NCBI GenBank assembly: GCA_947168445.1
Contig: CAMVLW010000004.1
Coordinates: forward strand, 1-64,000
DNA from: an uncultured Clostridia bacterium
GTDB lineage: Bacteria; Bacillota; Clostridia; Oscillospirales; Acutalibacteraceae
Direction: 5' to 3'
Length of the DNA: 64,000 nt
In this document: in pieces, positions 38,976 to 47,040 of the stretch
Numbering within the stretch: position 1 is the first letter of the stretch
How the letters are laid out: every line of letters starts with the position of its first letter
Notes under the pieces: generated by a model
What the model saw: only the letters and a program-made list of their open reading frames with translations
What the model was told of the DNA's origin: nothing
Database searches by the model: none
Translations under genes and position numbers: made by a program

Positions 38976-40595
38976 TCAGAACGGACTTTCCTCTGTCCGC
39001 TCCTCCCAAATGACGCCGGGACCGCTGACAACGCGCAGCCCGCTGTCCTGATACCAGTCAAAGCGGAGAACCCCGCCGCCGCTTTTCCATTCCTGCGGAA
39101 AAATGGTTTTTTGCCAATCGAGCGGCTCGGCGATGTGCTCCTGTGCGGCGGCGTCCTTCAAAAAGCCCGCCAACTCGCGGTTTTGCTCCGCGCTCAGCAA
39201 GCCGGGCGTTACCGAAAAGAAGAACGGCGTGCCGCTTTTCGCCAACAGCTTGCCCCAGCGCCTGTTGAAATTCCACGGAATCGGACCCGCCGCGCCAAAG
39301 CAGTCGGCGTCGCAGTCAAAGAAGGTGCGGTGCTGCGGCATACGGAACGCAAGCGCGTTGACGCCCATGCGCATTGTGCGCTCCCACAAAAGCCCGGAGG
39401 TGTCGTCGCCTGTGCGCTGCAAATGCTCCAAGCCCGCCGCAAGGTGTCCCACGGTGTTGCAGCCCAAAATCAGCGTGCCGTAAGGCGCAGCCGCCTCCAA
39501 AATCGTGCGGTAAAGCTGCACCAAAATCTCCGCGGAGGTTTTTCCCCTGTCGCTGAAATGCCAGCCGTTTTCCGTGACGAGCGGCTGCATTTGAAAGCCC
39601 CATTTTCCGAAGCTGTCAAAGGTGGAAAAGTCGTGCTTTATCAGCTGAAAGCCCCACTCGCAGAGCCGCGTCACATCCTCGCGCACCCTGTTGAGCACTC
39701 CGGGGTGCGAAGGGTCAAGCGCGCCGGAGGGCAGCCGCCATGCAGCGGGAATTTCCTCGCTGTTGTCGAGCAGCGGACGGAACCACACGCCCGCCTTTAC
39801 GCCCTTGCTCCTGATTTTTTGCACCAAGCCGGGCATATCCGGAAACGCCGCGTTGCCGCCGTTCCACGGACCGCCGTTATAGGTGCTGTTGTGCGCGGGC
39901 TGCCAGCAATCGTCAATCACCATATAAGGACGGTTTTCAAGCCCTTCGGTCAGCCTTGCCAGATAATCGGTGTCGGCTAAAATCTCCTGCTCCGAGCTGT
40001 TTCCGTATGCGTAATACCAGTTGTTGCTGCCGTAAACAGGCGAAGCGGGAAGCAGTGGGTCGGTGCACATCACGCCGCAAAACCGGCGTGCCGCCTCATA
40101 TGCCGAAAGCCCGGTGTAGGTTTCGTTCACAAGCTCTGCCGCTTTCAAGGTTCTGCCGTTCAAAATCACGCCCTCGCCGCCGCAGCGCACGTCGAGCCAC
40201 AAGGTCACGCCCGCCGGGTCAACCTGCCAAAAGCACATTGCGCCTGCACGCACCTTGACGCCGCAGCCGGTCACTTCATCCCCCGACTGCAGCAAAAAAT
40301 ACCACGGCATGGCACGGTACGGCACCATTTTGCGCCATTCCGCGTCGCCGTAGGTGCGCTCCCATGCGTCGCCTAAAATTGAAACGTCAGCGGGCAGCGC
40401 CGCCTTCCATCTCAGCTTAATCAGCCGCACCGGGGTAGTCCCGGCGGTTACGCTGACGGCAAGCACGCCGTCGCTCAGCTGTGCTTCGATTTGAATATCC
40501 TCTTTTTCGACCCTTCCGTTTTGCGTGTATTCCGCGAATTCGCCGCCCTCATAAGACAACATCACCAAATCAGGTGTTCTGCGAACCAAATCCAT
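38976..40595 (-). CDS. GH36/GH27-like glycoside hydrolase (alpha-galactosidase type)
   Basis: A 539-residue cytosolic protein (no signal peptide). An N-terminal beta domain (1-190) is followed by a TIM barrel: NNWYYAYGNSSEQEILADTD, PYMVIDDCWQP, KAGVWFRPL, LIKHDFSTFD (nucleophile Asp), then RTGDDTSGLLWERTM (likely acid/base Asp), and a small C-terminal beta domain. This motif order is that of clan GH-D enzymes acting on alpha-galactosides, but the substrate is not certain. ATG 40595 is preferred: AAGGAG is 10 nt upstream, whereas the ORF track GTG 40604 touches the RBS. No transporter gene is nearby. Confidence 0.78.
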   Translation of the reverse strand: MDLVRRTPDLVMLSYEGGEFAEYTQNGRVEKEDIQIEAQLSDGVLAVSVTAGTTPVRLIKLRWKAALPADVSILGDAWERTYGDAEWRKMVPYRAMPWYFLLQSGDEVTGCGVKVRAGAMCFWQVDPAGVTLWLDVRCGGEGVILNGRTLKAAELVNETYTGLSAYEAARRFCGVMCTDPLLPASPVYGSNNWYYAYGNSSEQEILADTDYLARLTEGLENRPYMVIDDCWQPAHNSTYNGGPWNGGNAAFPDMPGLVQKIRSKGVKAGVWFRPLLDNSEEIPAAWRLPSGALDPSHPGVLNRVREDVTRLCEWGFQLIKHDFSTFDSFGKWGFQMQPLVTENGWHFSDRGKTSAEILVQLYRTILEAAAPYGTLILGCNTVGHLAAGLEHLQRTGDDTSGLLWERTMRMGVNALAFRMPQHRTFFDCDADCFGAAGPIPWNFNRRWGKLLAKSGTPFFFSVTPGLLSAEQNRELAGFLKDAAAQEHIAEPLDWQKTIFPQEWKSGGGVLRFDWYQDSGLRVVSGPGVIWEERTEESPF

Positions 40596-40682
40596 CTTTC
40601 TCACACTCCTTTTTGATTATTGTAACGCTTTTTACAAAATATTGAATGACTAATCCTCAGCCGTTTATGGCTTTATGTAACA

Positions 40683-40732
40683 AAAACAGGGCTTGGCTCT
40701 TACCCGCAAAACCGGGTTAGAACCAGCCCCTT
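40683..40732 (-). terminator. Terminator of the NUDIX-DUF3783 operon
   Basis: On the minus strand GGGCTGGTTCT...AGAGCCAAGCCC encloses ACCCG-GTTTT-GCGGGT and is followed by TGTTTTTG. Confidence 0.8.
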
Positions 40733-40737
40733 TGAAT

Positions 40738-41124
40738 TTACTGTGAATTTTCGTGCGCGGTCCTTCCCTCTTGAACCGCCGCACGCTCGGCGGACAACTC
40801 GCGGTAAAGCTCATAAGAGGTGAACTGCACGTTGGTTTCCGTTTTGACCGCCTTCAAGGCAACGGTCAGCTTTTTTCGCCGCAGCTGGTCGAGCAAAATA
40901 CTCAGAAAACCGCCGTTAATATCGGCAAAGTAGAGCATTTCCTCGTCAAAATCAGCACCGTCGGCGGGAGCTTGTGTCTCCGCGTTTTCACCGAGCAACG
41001 CGGCAACCGGCTTGCCGAAATCCGCCTTGTCAACCTCCTGCGCTTCGATGAAGAAATTGCGGCAGAGCATTTTCAGCTTTGCCGCCTTGGTGGGATTGCA
41101 GTTGTATATCAAAATCTTAGCCAT
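40738..41124 (-). CDS. DUF3783 domain protein
   Basis: A 128-residue protein. The C-terminal half matches DUF3783: EEMLYFADINGGFLSILLDQLRRKKL, then VALKAVKTETN and FTSYELYRELSAE. The N-terminal 45 residues (MAKILIYNCNPTKAAKLKML) are shared by clostridial members. Function unknown. It starts one nt after the stop of the NUDIX gene, so it is co-translated with it, and ends at a strong terminator. Confidence 0.82.
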   Translation of the reverse strand: MAKILIYNCNPTKAAKLKMLCRNFFIEAQEVDKADFGKPVAALLGENAETQAPADGADFDEEMLYFADINGGFLSILLDQLRRKKLTVALKAVKTETNVQFTSYELYRELSAERAAVQEGRTAHENSQ

Positions 41125-41125
41125 A

Positions 41126-41821
41126 TCAATTTCTCATTAAGTGGATGGTGGTTTCCGCCTTTTCGATAATACGTAAATCGTTGTCATAAGTGCACATTTT
41201 CCGCGCTTGCTGGAGGTCAACCCAGATGTAGCTGTCGATTTCCTCCTCCTGAATCTTCACGTTATCGGTAAAGGCGCGCGCAAGGAAAAACACCACGCGC
41301 TTGCGGATTTTGCCGAACGGACAATACTCGCTGATTTCGCGGAAGTTGTTCACCAGCGTAACGTCAAGCCCGGTTTCTTCCTTGATTTCGCGGATTGCGG
41401 TTTCCTGTTCGGTTTCGCCGTCCTCAATATGCCCCTTCGGGAAGCTCCAATATCTGCCGTTGTTGTTCTTCACTAATAAGATTTTGGTGTTTTGCTTGGT
41501 CTTATAGAAGATAATGCCGCCGCAGGATTTTTCGTACAAACAGCGAATACTCTTGATTTTAACATTGGTCAGCTTGCCGATAAAGCGCCGCAGCTCAGGC
41601 TCATAAAAGACCTCGCCGGGCTGGGCGACAATCAGACGCTCGCCCTTCATGCCCTCAAACTCCGTGACGGCAACGACAACGCCGTCAAAGTATTCCTTTA
41701 TCGGTTTTCTCGTCACGACATATGCGCTGCGGTTGCTGATACCCGACGAACTGACATATGCCGAATAAAGCCCCTCGGCAATGCTGCCGAACAAGGTTCC
41801 TCTCACATTTTCCGCTATCAT
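41126..41821 (-). CDS. NUDIX hydrolase with an extra N-terminal domain
   Basis: A 231-residue protein. Residues about 105-230 are a NUDIX domain with a complete box GHIEDGETEQETAIREIKEETGL, preceded by SCGGIIFYK as in Ap4A hydrolase-like members. Residues 1-95 form a separate small domain (RGTLFGSIAEGLYSAYVSSSG, GMKGERLIVAQPGEVFYEPE) that looks like a beta-rich pyrophosphatase-type fragment; this is uncertain. It should cleave a nucleoside diphosphate-X compound. GAGGAGGTGATGG precedes ATG 41821. A CCGCTGCCGCGGCGGGCAG repeat lies directly upstream of the RBS. Confidence 0.8.
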   Translation of the reverse strand: MIAENVRGTLFGSIAEGLYSAYVSSSGISNRSAYVVTRKPIKEYFDGVVVAVTEFEGMKGERLIVAQPGEVFYEPELRRFIGKLTNVKIKSIRCLYEKSCGGIIFYKTKQNTKILLVKNNNGRYWSFPKGHIEDGETEQETAIREIKEETGLDVTLVNNFREISEYCPFGKIRKRVVFFLARAFTDNVKIQEEEIDSYIWVDLQQARKMCTYDNDLRIIEKAETTIHLMRN

Positions 41822-41836
41822 CTACCATCACCTCCT

Positions 41837-41862
41837 CCGCTGCCGCGGCGGGCAGTTCGCGC
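41837..41862. repeat. CCGCTGCCGCGGCGGGCAGTTCGCG repeat in the NUDIX leader
   Basis: Nearly identical over 25 nt to 22624-22648. It starts 5 nt upstream of the NUDIX gene's Shine-Dalgarno (on the opposite strand). Confidence 0.7.
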
Positions 41863-41917
41863 ATCATACATTGATTGGCGGCTGTCCGTTTTGTCCCGCG
41901 TTAAGTGTTGTGTTTTT

Positions 41918-41977
41918 TACCTGTAACTTATTACTTATAACTTCACCAAGGGTGCGCTGCTGCTACAGCCGCAGCGG
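41918..41977. repeat. Compound repeat after the DHHW stop codon
   Basis: Reading on the minus strand from the stop: CCGCTGCGGCTGTAGCAGCAGCGCACC (the CGGCTGTAGCAGCAGCGCGCC family), then AAGTTATAAGTAATAAGTTACAGGTAA (the family seen at 34637). Two repeat families are joined end to end. Confidence 0.65.
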
Positions 41978-43282
41978 TCAGTCAAACAATGCTGCCATGC
42001 TGTCAAGCTGAATTTGGGTGTTGGCGCTCATCACGCCGTTGAGGAACAGCACGTCGGTGATACCGTTCTGGCGGCAGTAAGAGGTCAAATCCAAGGTGGA
42101 CGCCTCGCGGAAGGTGCGCAAATCCATGATGTGCACTTCCTCGTAGTTATAGGAGAGATACGGAACAAAGGCGTTGCCGTAGCTTTCCTTGACAACCGCG
42201 ATTTTCTTGCCGCTTGTCGCCGCGGGCGAACTGGAATGAAGCACGGTCAGCGGGTTGTCGCCGTAGATAAACACGCCGTAGCTTAAAGTGCCGCTTTCTT
42301 CATTTTCAAAGTAGGGGCTGTCGTAGTTGATGGTTTCGCCCGGAGAACTGGTAATATCCATGGTAACCGTGTAGGGGAACTGCCAGTAGGAAACGGTGTC
42401 GGTTTCCAAATCATTTGCCAGGCTGTAGAAGGTGCCGGTAAAGCCGGTAATCTGCTGCTCGGTGCAATCCTCCAGCTTCAGCGGCGTCATGCCGAGCGTA
42501 TCGGCAAAGGCGGTGTAGGCGTAATAAGCGCCCAAGCCTGTCCAGTGGTGGTCGGATTTAAAGTAAATGTACTCGTTGCAGTGCTCTGAGAGGTAGTTGT
42601 AGGCGTTAATCGGGGTGACATTGCTCTTCATTGCCGCGTAGCCCGCCTTGATGTTATCCGCCTGTGAGGTGGTATTGGTCTGCTCCTTCACACGTGCGGG
42701 CAAGCCCATTTCGGTGTGGTTGGGAACCATCATGCTGTAAACATTAAAGCCGCTGAGCTTGTCGGCAAGCGCGTTAATGCTTTCGCCGTAGTTCTGACCC
42801 ATAGATTCGCTGCCGCCGAACAACTCATAGCCGGTGTTGTTCCACACATAAATCGCGCCCGCGTCATAGCCTGTCGCGTTGTTGTCAGTGGGATTTGCGG
42901 GAATAAAGACCGTCGGCGAGAGCTTGTCGCCGGTGTTGCCTGTCTGCTGTGCGGCAGACGCGCCGGGAACCGATTCGGCAACCGTTGTTTCAACCGCCTT
43001 TGTCTCGGTGGAAACACCGGAAGGCGTTTTCTTTGCGCCGCAGCCCTTGAACATCAGCACAATCAACGTCACCAGCAGCACGATTACCAGCACAAACGCG
43101 GTTACAATGATAATGCGGTTGCGGATTCTGGTGCGGTTGCGTCTGCGGCGTGAATTGTAAGAAGGCCTGCCGCCGTAAGAGTGCTGGCGGCGGTTCGGCT
43201 GACGGCGGCGGTACTCGCGGCTGTCAACGCTGTCATCAAAATTATCCAAATCAAAATAATCGTCACGATTACGATCGCTCAT
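41978..43282 (-). CDS. DHHW-family membrane-anchored protein
   Basis: A 434-residue protein. The cytosolic N-terminus is highly charged (about 1-55, RRRRNRTRIRNR), then one TM helix (IIIVTAFVLVIVLLVTLIVLMF), a Thr/Val stalk, and an extracellular domain containing SDHHWTGLGAYYAY, the signature of DHHW proteins, related to AlgX/DltD-type SGNH enzymes that act on surface polysaccharides. VVKESYGNAFVPYL resembles the Ser block of that fold. It may O-acetylate or modify wall polymers; this is inference. It has its own promoter at 43328-43356. Confidence 0.82.
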   Translation of the reverse strand: MSDRNRDDYFDLDNFDDSVDSREYRRRQPNRRQHSYGGRPSYNSRRRRNRTRIRNRIIIVTAFVLVIVLLVTLIVLMFKGCGAKKTPSGVSTETKAVETTVAESVPGASAAQQTGNTGDKLSPTVFIPANPTDNNATGYDAGAIYVWNNTGYELFGGSESMGQNYGESINALADKLSGFNVYSMMVPNHTEMGLPARVKEQTNTTSQADNIKAGYAAMKSNVTPINAYNYLSEHCNEYIYFKSDHHWTGLGAYYAYTAFADTLGMTPLKLEDCTEQQITGFTGTFYSLANDLETDTVSYWQFPYTVTMDITSSPGETINYDSPYFENEESGTLSYGVFIYGDNPLTVLHSSSPAATSGKKIAVVKESYGNAFVPYLSYNYEEVHIMDLRTFREASTLDLTSYCRQNGITDVLFLNGVMSANTQIQLDSMAALFD

Positions 43283-43327
43283 AAAATTTTATCAGTCCTT
43301 CCTGTCGATAAAGGTACATATATATTT

Positions 43328-43356
43328 ATTATACAACATAATCCCTCTAAAAACAA
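43328..43356 (-). promoter_or_regulatory. Promoter of the DHHW gene
   Basis: On the minus strand TTGTTT (43356-43351), 17-nt spacer, TATAAT (43333-43328). Confidence 0.7.
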
Positions 43357-43402
43357 TACAATTCAACAAAAAAATTGCACGAATCCGCAAGCCGAACCGG
43401 AC

Positions 43403-43430
43403 TTGATTTTTTCGCGCAAACTGCTATAAT
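43403..43430 (+). promoter_or_regulatory. Promoter of the UPF0340 gene
   Basis: TTGATT at 43403-43408, 16-nt spacer ending TGC, TATAAT at 43425-43430. Divergent from the DHHW promoter. Confidence 0.75.
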
Positions 43431-43448
43431 ATAGGCGGAGATGATAGA

Positions 43449-43982
43449 ATGAACACAGAAATTTTTAATCAGGCAAAGCAGGCGGCACAGGAAATTGTTG
43501 CCGCGGCGAATTTGAAAAAAGGCGACATTTTGGTTGTCGGCTGCTCCTCCAGCGAGGTTGCGGGCGGCGTAATCGGTCACAATTCCAGCTTGGAAACCGC
43601 TGAGGCGGTGTTTGGCGGCATTTATGAGGTATTGCGGGAAAAGGGTATTTTTCTTGCCGCGCAGTGCTGTGAGCACCTCAACCGCGCTATCTGTGTTGAA
43701 CGCGCGGCGGTGCCGGACGCGGAGATTGTCTGCGTGGTTCCGCAGCCAAAGGCGGGCGGCTCGTTTGCCACCACCGCCTACCGCACCTTTAAGGAGCCGG
43801 TCATGCTGGAAGAAATCAAGGCGGACGCCGGACTTGACATCGGCGGCACCTTAATCGGCATGCACCTCAAGCGCGTCGCGGTTCCGGTCAGACTCAGCCT
43901 TGACCACATCGGCAGCGCTATCCTTCTCGCCGCAAGAACCCGCCCCAAATACATCGGCGGAGAAAGAGCGGTATATGAATAA
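43449..43982 (+). CDS. UPF0340 (TIGR01440) family protein
   Basis: A 177-residue cytosolic protein with the family blocks KGDILVVGCSSSEVAGGVIG, QCCEHLNRA, VPQPKAGGSFATTAY and IGMHLKRVAVPVRL. Widely conserved in Firmicutes (YwlG of Bacillus); function unknown. GGCGGAG lies 8 nt before the ATG. Its stop TAA runs directly into TGCGGAATTCGGAATTCG repeat. Alone in its transcript. Confidence 0.9.
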   Translation: MNTEIFNQAKQAAQEIVAAANLKKGDILVVGCSSSEVAGGVIGHNSSLETAEAVFGGIYEVLREKGIFLAAQCCEHLNRAICVERAAVPDAEIVCVVPQPKAGGSFATTAYRTFKEPVMLEEIKADAGLDIGGTLIGMHLKRVAVPVRLSLDHIGSAILLAARTRPKYIGGERAVYE

Positions 43983-44130
43983 TGCGGAATTCGGAATTCG
44001 AAATTCGGAATTATCGCTTTATGAAACCTTTATAAAAAATTCAGGGACGTGTATGTAACTTACACGTCCCTGTTTTATACCTTTTTCGTCCTAATTAATT
44101 CCGAATTTCGCAATCCGAATTCCGAATTAC
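43981..44130. repeat. Mirror AATTCGGAATTCG repeats flanking a terminator
   Basis: GCGGAATTCGGAATTCGAAATTCGG follows the UPF0340 stop, and the related inverted block lies at 44097-44130 and contains the pyrD stop codon (TAATTCGGAATTCGG on the minus strand). Similar sequence is at 22220. The two convergent genes thus both end in the same repeat. Confidence 0.65.
44042..44076. terminator. Bidirectional terminator (UPF0340 / pyrD)
   Basis: CAGGGACGTGTA-TGTAACT-TACACGTCCCTG followed by TTTTAT. Confidence 0.8.
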
Positions 44131-45038
44131 CACGGTACCACCGTGCCTGTCAGCTCGGTGACGCTTTTGATGTTATTCTCGTCGAGGAATTTGTTTAAGC
44201 CCTCGTTGATTTTGACGGGCGCATAGGGGTCGGAGAACAGGACGGTGCCGATTTGCAGGGCGGTTGCGCCTGCCATCAGCATTTCAACAGCGTCCTCCCA
44301 GGTGGAAATGCCGCCCATGCCGATAATCGGGATTTTGACCGCGTTCGCGACCTGCCACACCATTCTTACCGCCACCGGGAACACCGCGGCGCCGCTGAGT
44401 CCGCCGGTGTTGTTGCGGATAATCGGGCGGCGGGTGTGAATGTCAATGCGCATGCCGGTGAGGGTGTTAATCATAGAAACCGCGTCCGCACCCGCTGCCT
44501 CGGCGGATTTTGCGATGGAAGCAATGTCGGTGACGTTCGGGCTGAGTTTAACGACCAGCGGCTTTTTGCAGTGCTTGCGCACCTCGCTTGTGATATGCGC
44601 CACGCTCTCGCAGCTTGTGCCGAACTGCACGCCGCCGGACTTGACATTCGGGCAAGAGATGTTCAGTTCAATCATATCCACATCGGTGTCGCTGAGTTTT
44701 TCCGCCATTTCGCAGTATTCCTCAACGGTGTTGCCCGCGATATTCGCGATAATCACCGTGCCCTGCTGCTTCAGCCACGGCAAGTCCTCGTTGATGAACA
44801 CATCAACACCCGGATTCTGCAAGCCAACGGCGTTGAGAATACCCGAAGGTGTTTCCGCAATGCGCGGCGGCGGGTTTCCGTCGCGGCGTTTGAGGGTGAT
44901 TCCCTTGCAGGAAATGCCGCCCAGCGTGGAGAGCGGATAAAACTCGCCGTATTCCCTGCCGAAGCCAAAGGTGCCGGAAGCGGCAATCAGCGGGTTGTTA
45001 AACTGAACGCCCGCCACGTTAACAGATAAATCAGCCAT
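44127..45038 (-). CDS. pyrD: Dihydroorotate dehydrogenase, class 1B catalytic subunit
   Basis: A 303-residue FMN enzyme oxidising dihydroorotate to orotate in pyrimidine synthesis, with electrons passed to PyrK and NAD. Motifs: NPLIAASGTFGFGREY, GISCKGITLKRRDGNPPPR, GLQNPGVD, LNISCPNVKSGG (catalytic Cys), KLSPNVTDI, NTGGLSG and GMGGISTWEDA. The ORF track start at 45140 lies inside pyrK; ATG 45038 has GAGGAGG upstream and overlaps the pyrK stop by one base. Confidence 0.95.
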   Translation of the reverse strand: MADLSVNVAGVQFNNPLIAASGTFGFGREYGEFYPLSTLGGISCKGITLKRRDGNPPPRIAETPSGILNAVGLQNPGVDVFINEDLPWLKQQGTVIIANIAGNTVEEYCEMAEKLSDTDVDMIELNISCPNVKSGGVQFGTSCESVAHITSEVRKHCKKPLVVKLSPNVTDIASIAKSAEAAGADAVSMINTLTGMRIDIHTRRPIIRNNTGGLSGAAVFPVAVRMVWQVANAVKIPIIGMGGISTWEDAVEMLMAGATALQIGTVLFSDPYAPVKINEGLNKFLDENNIKSVTELTGTVVPW

Positions 45039-45784
45039 TAAAACACTACCTCCTCCGCGTTGAATACAGGACCGTTTTTGCAGACATGCTGCATGATTTC
45101 TTCGCCGTTTTTGCGCACCTTCACGGCGCACACCAGGCACGCGCCCACGCCGCAGCCCATGCGCTCCTCAAGCGAAATCTGACAAGGCTTGCCGAGCTCT
45201 TTGCACACAGCGGCAACCGCCTTGAGCATGGGCGTGGGACCGCAGGCGCAGACCTCGTCGATTTCGTCAATGTGCGCGCGCAGCAAATCGGTGACAAAGC
45301 CCTTTTGTCCGGCGCTGCCGTCGTCGGTGCAGAGCAGGGTTTCACCCGCCTGCTTTAAGTCGTCCTGCAAAATCACCAGCGACTCGCTGCGGAAGCCGGT
45401 GATAATCAGGGGATTGTCGCACTGCTTGGCGGTGTAGAGCATTGGCGGAACGCCGATACCGCCGCCGATTAAGCAGTAGCGCTTGCCCTTTTCAATGGAA
45501 AAGCCGTTGCCGAGCGGTACCAACACATCTACCGTGCCGCTCTTCATCTGCGACATGATTTTGGTGCCCTCGCCCTTGACCTGATAGACAAGGCGCAGCA
45601 CGCCGCCGCTTGCGTCGCAGACCGAAATCGGGCGGCGCAGCGACTTGCCCGGCACATACACATGCGCAAACTGTCCGCACTGCACCGGCAAATCCGTCTG
45701 CTTGTATTCCAAACGCATGTCAAAGATTCCCTGCGCGATTTCCTCATTGGAAAGCAGAGGAAGCTCTCTAACGTCATATTTCAT
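45038..45784 (-). CDS. pyrK: Dihydroorotate dehydrogenase electron transfer subunit
   Basis: A 248-residue FAD and 2Fe-2S protein, partner of PyrD. Ferredoxin-reductase-like domains show RRPISVCDA (FAD), GGGIGVPPML and CGPTPML; the 2Fe-2S ligands are in EERMGCGVGACLVCAVKV plus HVCKNGPVF. AGGAG precedes ATG 45784. Seventeen nt separate it from the transglutaminase-like gene upstream, so pyrKD may share the long exporter transcript. No other pyr genes are in the window. Confidence 0.95.
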   Translation of the reverse strand: MKYDVRELPLLSNEEIAQGIFDMRLEYKQTDLPVQCGQFAHVYVPGKSLRRPISVCDASGGVLRLVYQVKGEGTKIMSQMKSGTVDVLVPLGNGFSIEKGKRYCLIGGGIGVPPMLYTAKQCDNPLIITGFRSESLVILQDDLKQAGETLLCTDDGSAGQKGFVTDLLRAHIDEIDEVCACGPTPMLKAVAAVCKELGKPCQISLEERMGCGVGACLVCAVKVRKNGEEIMQHVCKNGPVFNAEEVVF

Positions 45785-45801
45785 AATTCCACTCCTCAGT
45801 A

Positions 45802-47040
45802 TTACTCATAATCCAAAACCAGCACGATTACGCGCCGCATTTCCAAGCCTGTCACGGTACATTCCTCGGTCAGCACCGGAGAATAGCCGTTTTCTTCGTT
45901 CGCCTGTGTAATCCAATCGTAGGCAAAGCTTTGCACAATTTGGTCAAAGGTGTCGTTAAAATCAAGCGACTCCCCTACCAATAGCACGCAGTTTTTCTCG
46001 TTCCGCGCGGCGGTTTTTGCCAGATATTCCGGCAGAGCGCTGTCGTCGAGGCTGTCGATTGTCACGGAATTGCGTTGAAGATAGCAGTATTCCGTGCTGT
46101 CGCACTGCGGCACAAAGCCGTTGTACCACACGGTATCGCCGCTGTATTCGCTGTAGAGCGGCGAGATAGTGTGATCCTTTGTCATTTCGGCGGTGGTGAG
46201 ATTAAAGTAAAGGTAACGCTCGCAAGCCACATCCTCGTCCTCGGTGTCGTCCCATGTCACGTCCACCTGATACCACGCGCCGTCAAGCTCCACACAATTC
46301 CAAATGTGGTTGGTCAGCTCCGCGTTTTCCTCAAAGCCTTCCGCCTGTCCCTGAATGACCCAGCAGTTAACGCCCATCCGCTGACAAAGCAGCTGAAACG
46401 CCCGCGCGTAGCCCTCGCACACCGCCTCGCCTTCGACCAAAGCGCCATAGGCGTTTTGCTCATTGGCGCGCACCTGTTCGGATTTGTGCAGTTCCACCGC
46501 TTCATCATAATACACGCAGTGCGCCATCAGGTAGTCGTGCGCGTACTTTTCTTTTTCGTAGTCCGAGCCCTGCGGCGCGTCTGCCACAGCAGCCTGCACC
46601 GCCGCCTCCAGCTCCTCCTTTGCGGAGGAAAGCTCGCTGCCGCTCAGCTTGCAGCGCAATTCCAGCTCCAAGCCGTCCGCCGTGTTGGAATAAAGATAAG
46701 GCTCGGTTTCTTCAATCCAGAAAACATCCGGGTGGTCGTCCTTGTAGAACTCCAGCACGTCGCTGATACGCGCCGCGTCATCAAACGGAAGCGTAGAAAA
46801 CGCCTTTGGCTCCGTGCTCTGCAGCGCTGTGTCCAGCTTGGCGTAAAGCTGCTTTTCCGCTTCGGTTTGCAGCGCACGGAAGCCGTAGCCGCTGTATTGC
46901 TCCTCCAACCGCTGCACAGACGGCAGCGCTTCGGCAGGCGCCGTTCGAAAGGGAAGCGCATCCAAAAAATCCGCCGGAGAACACCCGCACGGCAACAGCG
47001 CAAGCGCCGCAGCCGCAATTGTGAACAGAATCCGTTTCAT
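45802..47040 (-). CDS. Lipoprotein with transglutaminase-like domain
   Basis: A 412-residue exported lipoprotein (signal MKRILFTIAAAALALLPCGC). The central region (about 165-265) is a transglutaminase core: GEAVCEGYARAFQLL (Cys), TNHIWNCVEL (His), WYQVDVTWDD (Asp). The N-terminal part (40-160) has DHPDVFWIE, common in clostridial surface transglutaminase-like proteins. It may cross-link or cleave wall peptides or proteins outside the cell. Its ATG overlaps the stop of the DUF4340 gene by one base, placing it in the exporter operon. Confidence 0.85.
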   Translation of the reverse strand: MKRILFTIAAAALALLPCGCSPADFLDALPFRTAPAEALPSVQRLEEQYSGYGFRALQTEAEKQLYAKLDTALQSTEPKAFSTLPFDDAARISDVLEFYKDDHPDVFWIEETEPYLYSNTADGLELELRCKLSGSELSSAKEELEAAVQAAVADAPQGSDYEKEKYAHDYLMAHCVYYDEAVELHKSEQVRANEQNAYGALVEGEAVCEGYARAFQLLCQRMGVNCWVIQGQAEGFEENAELTNHIWNCVELDGAWYQVDVTWDDTEDEDVACERYLYFNLTTAEMTKDHTISPLYSEYSGDTVWYNGFVPQCDSTEYCYLQRNSVTIDSLDDSALPEYLAKTAARNEKNCVLLVGESLDFNDTFDQIVQSFAYDWITQANEENGYSPVLTEECTVTGLEMRRVIVLVLDYE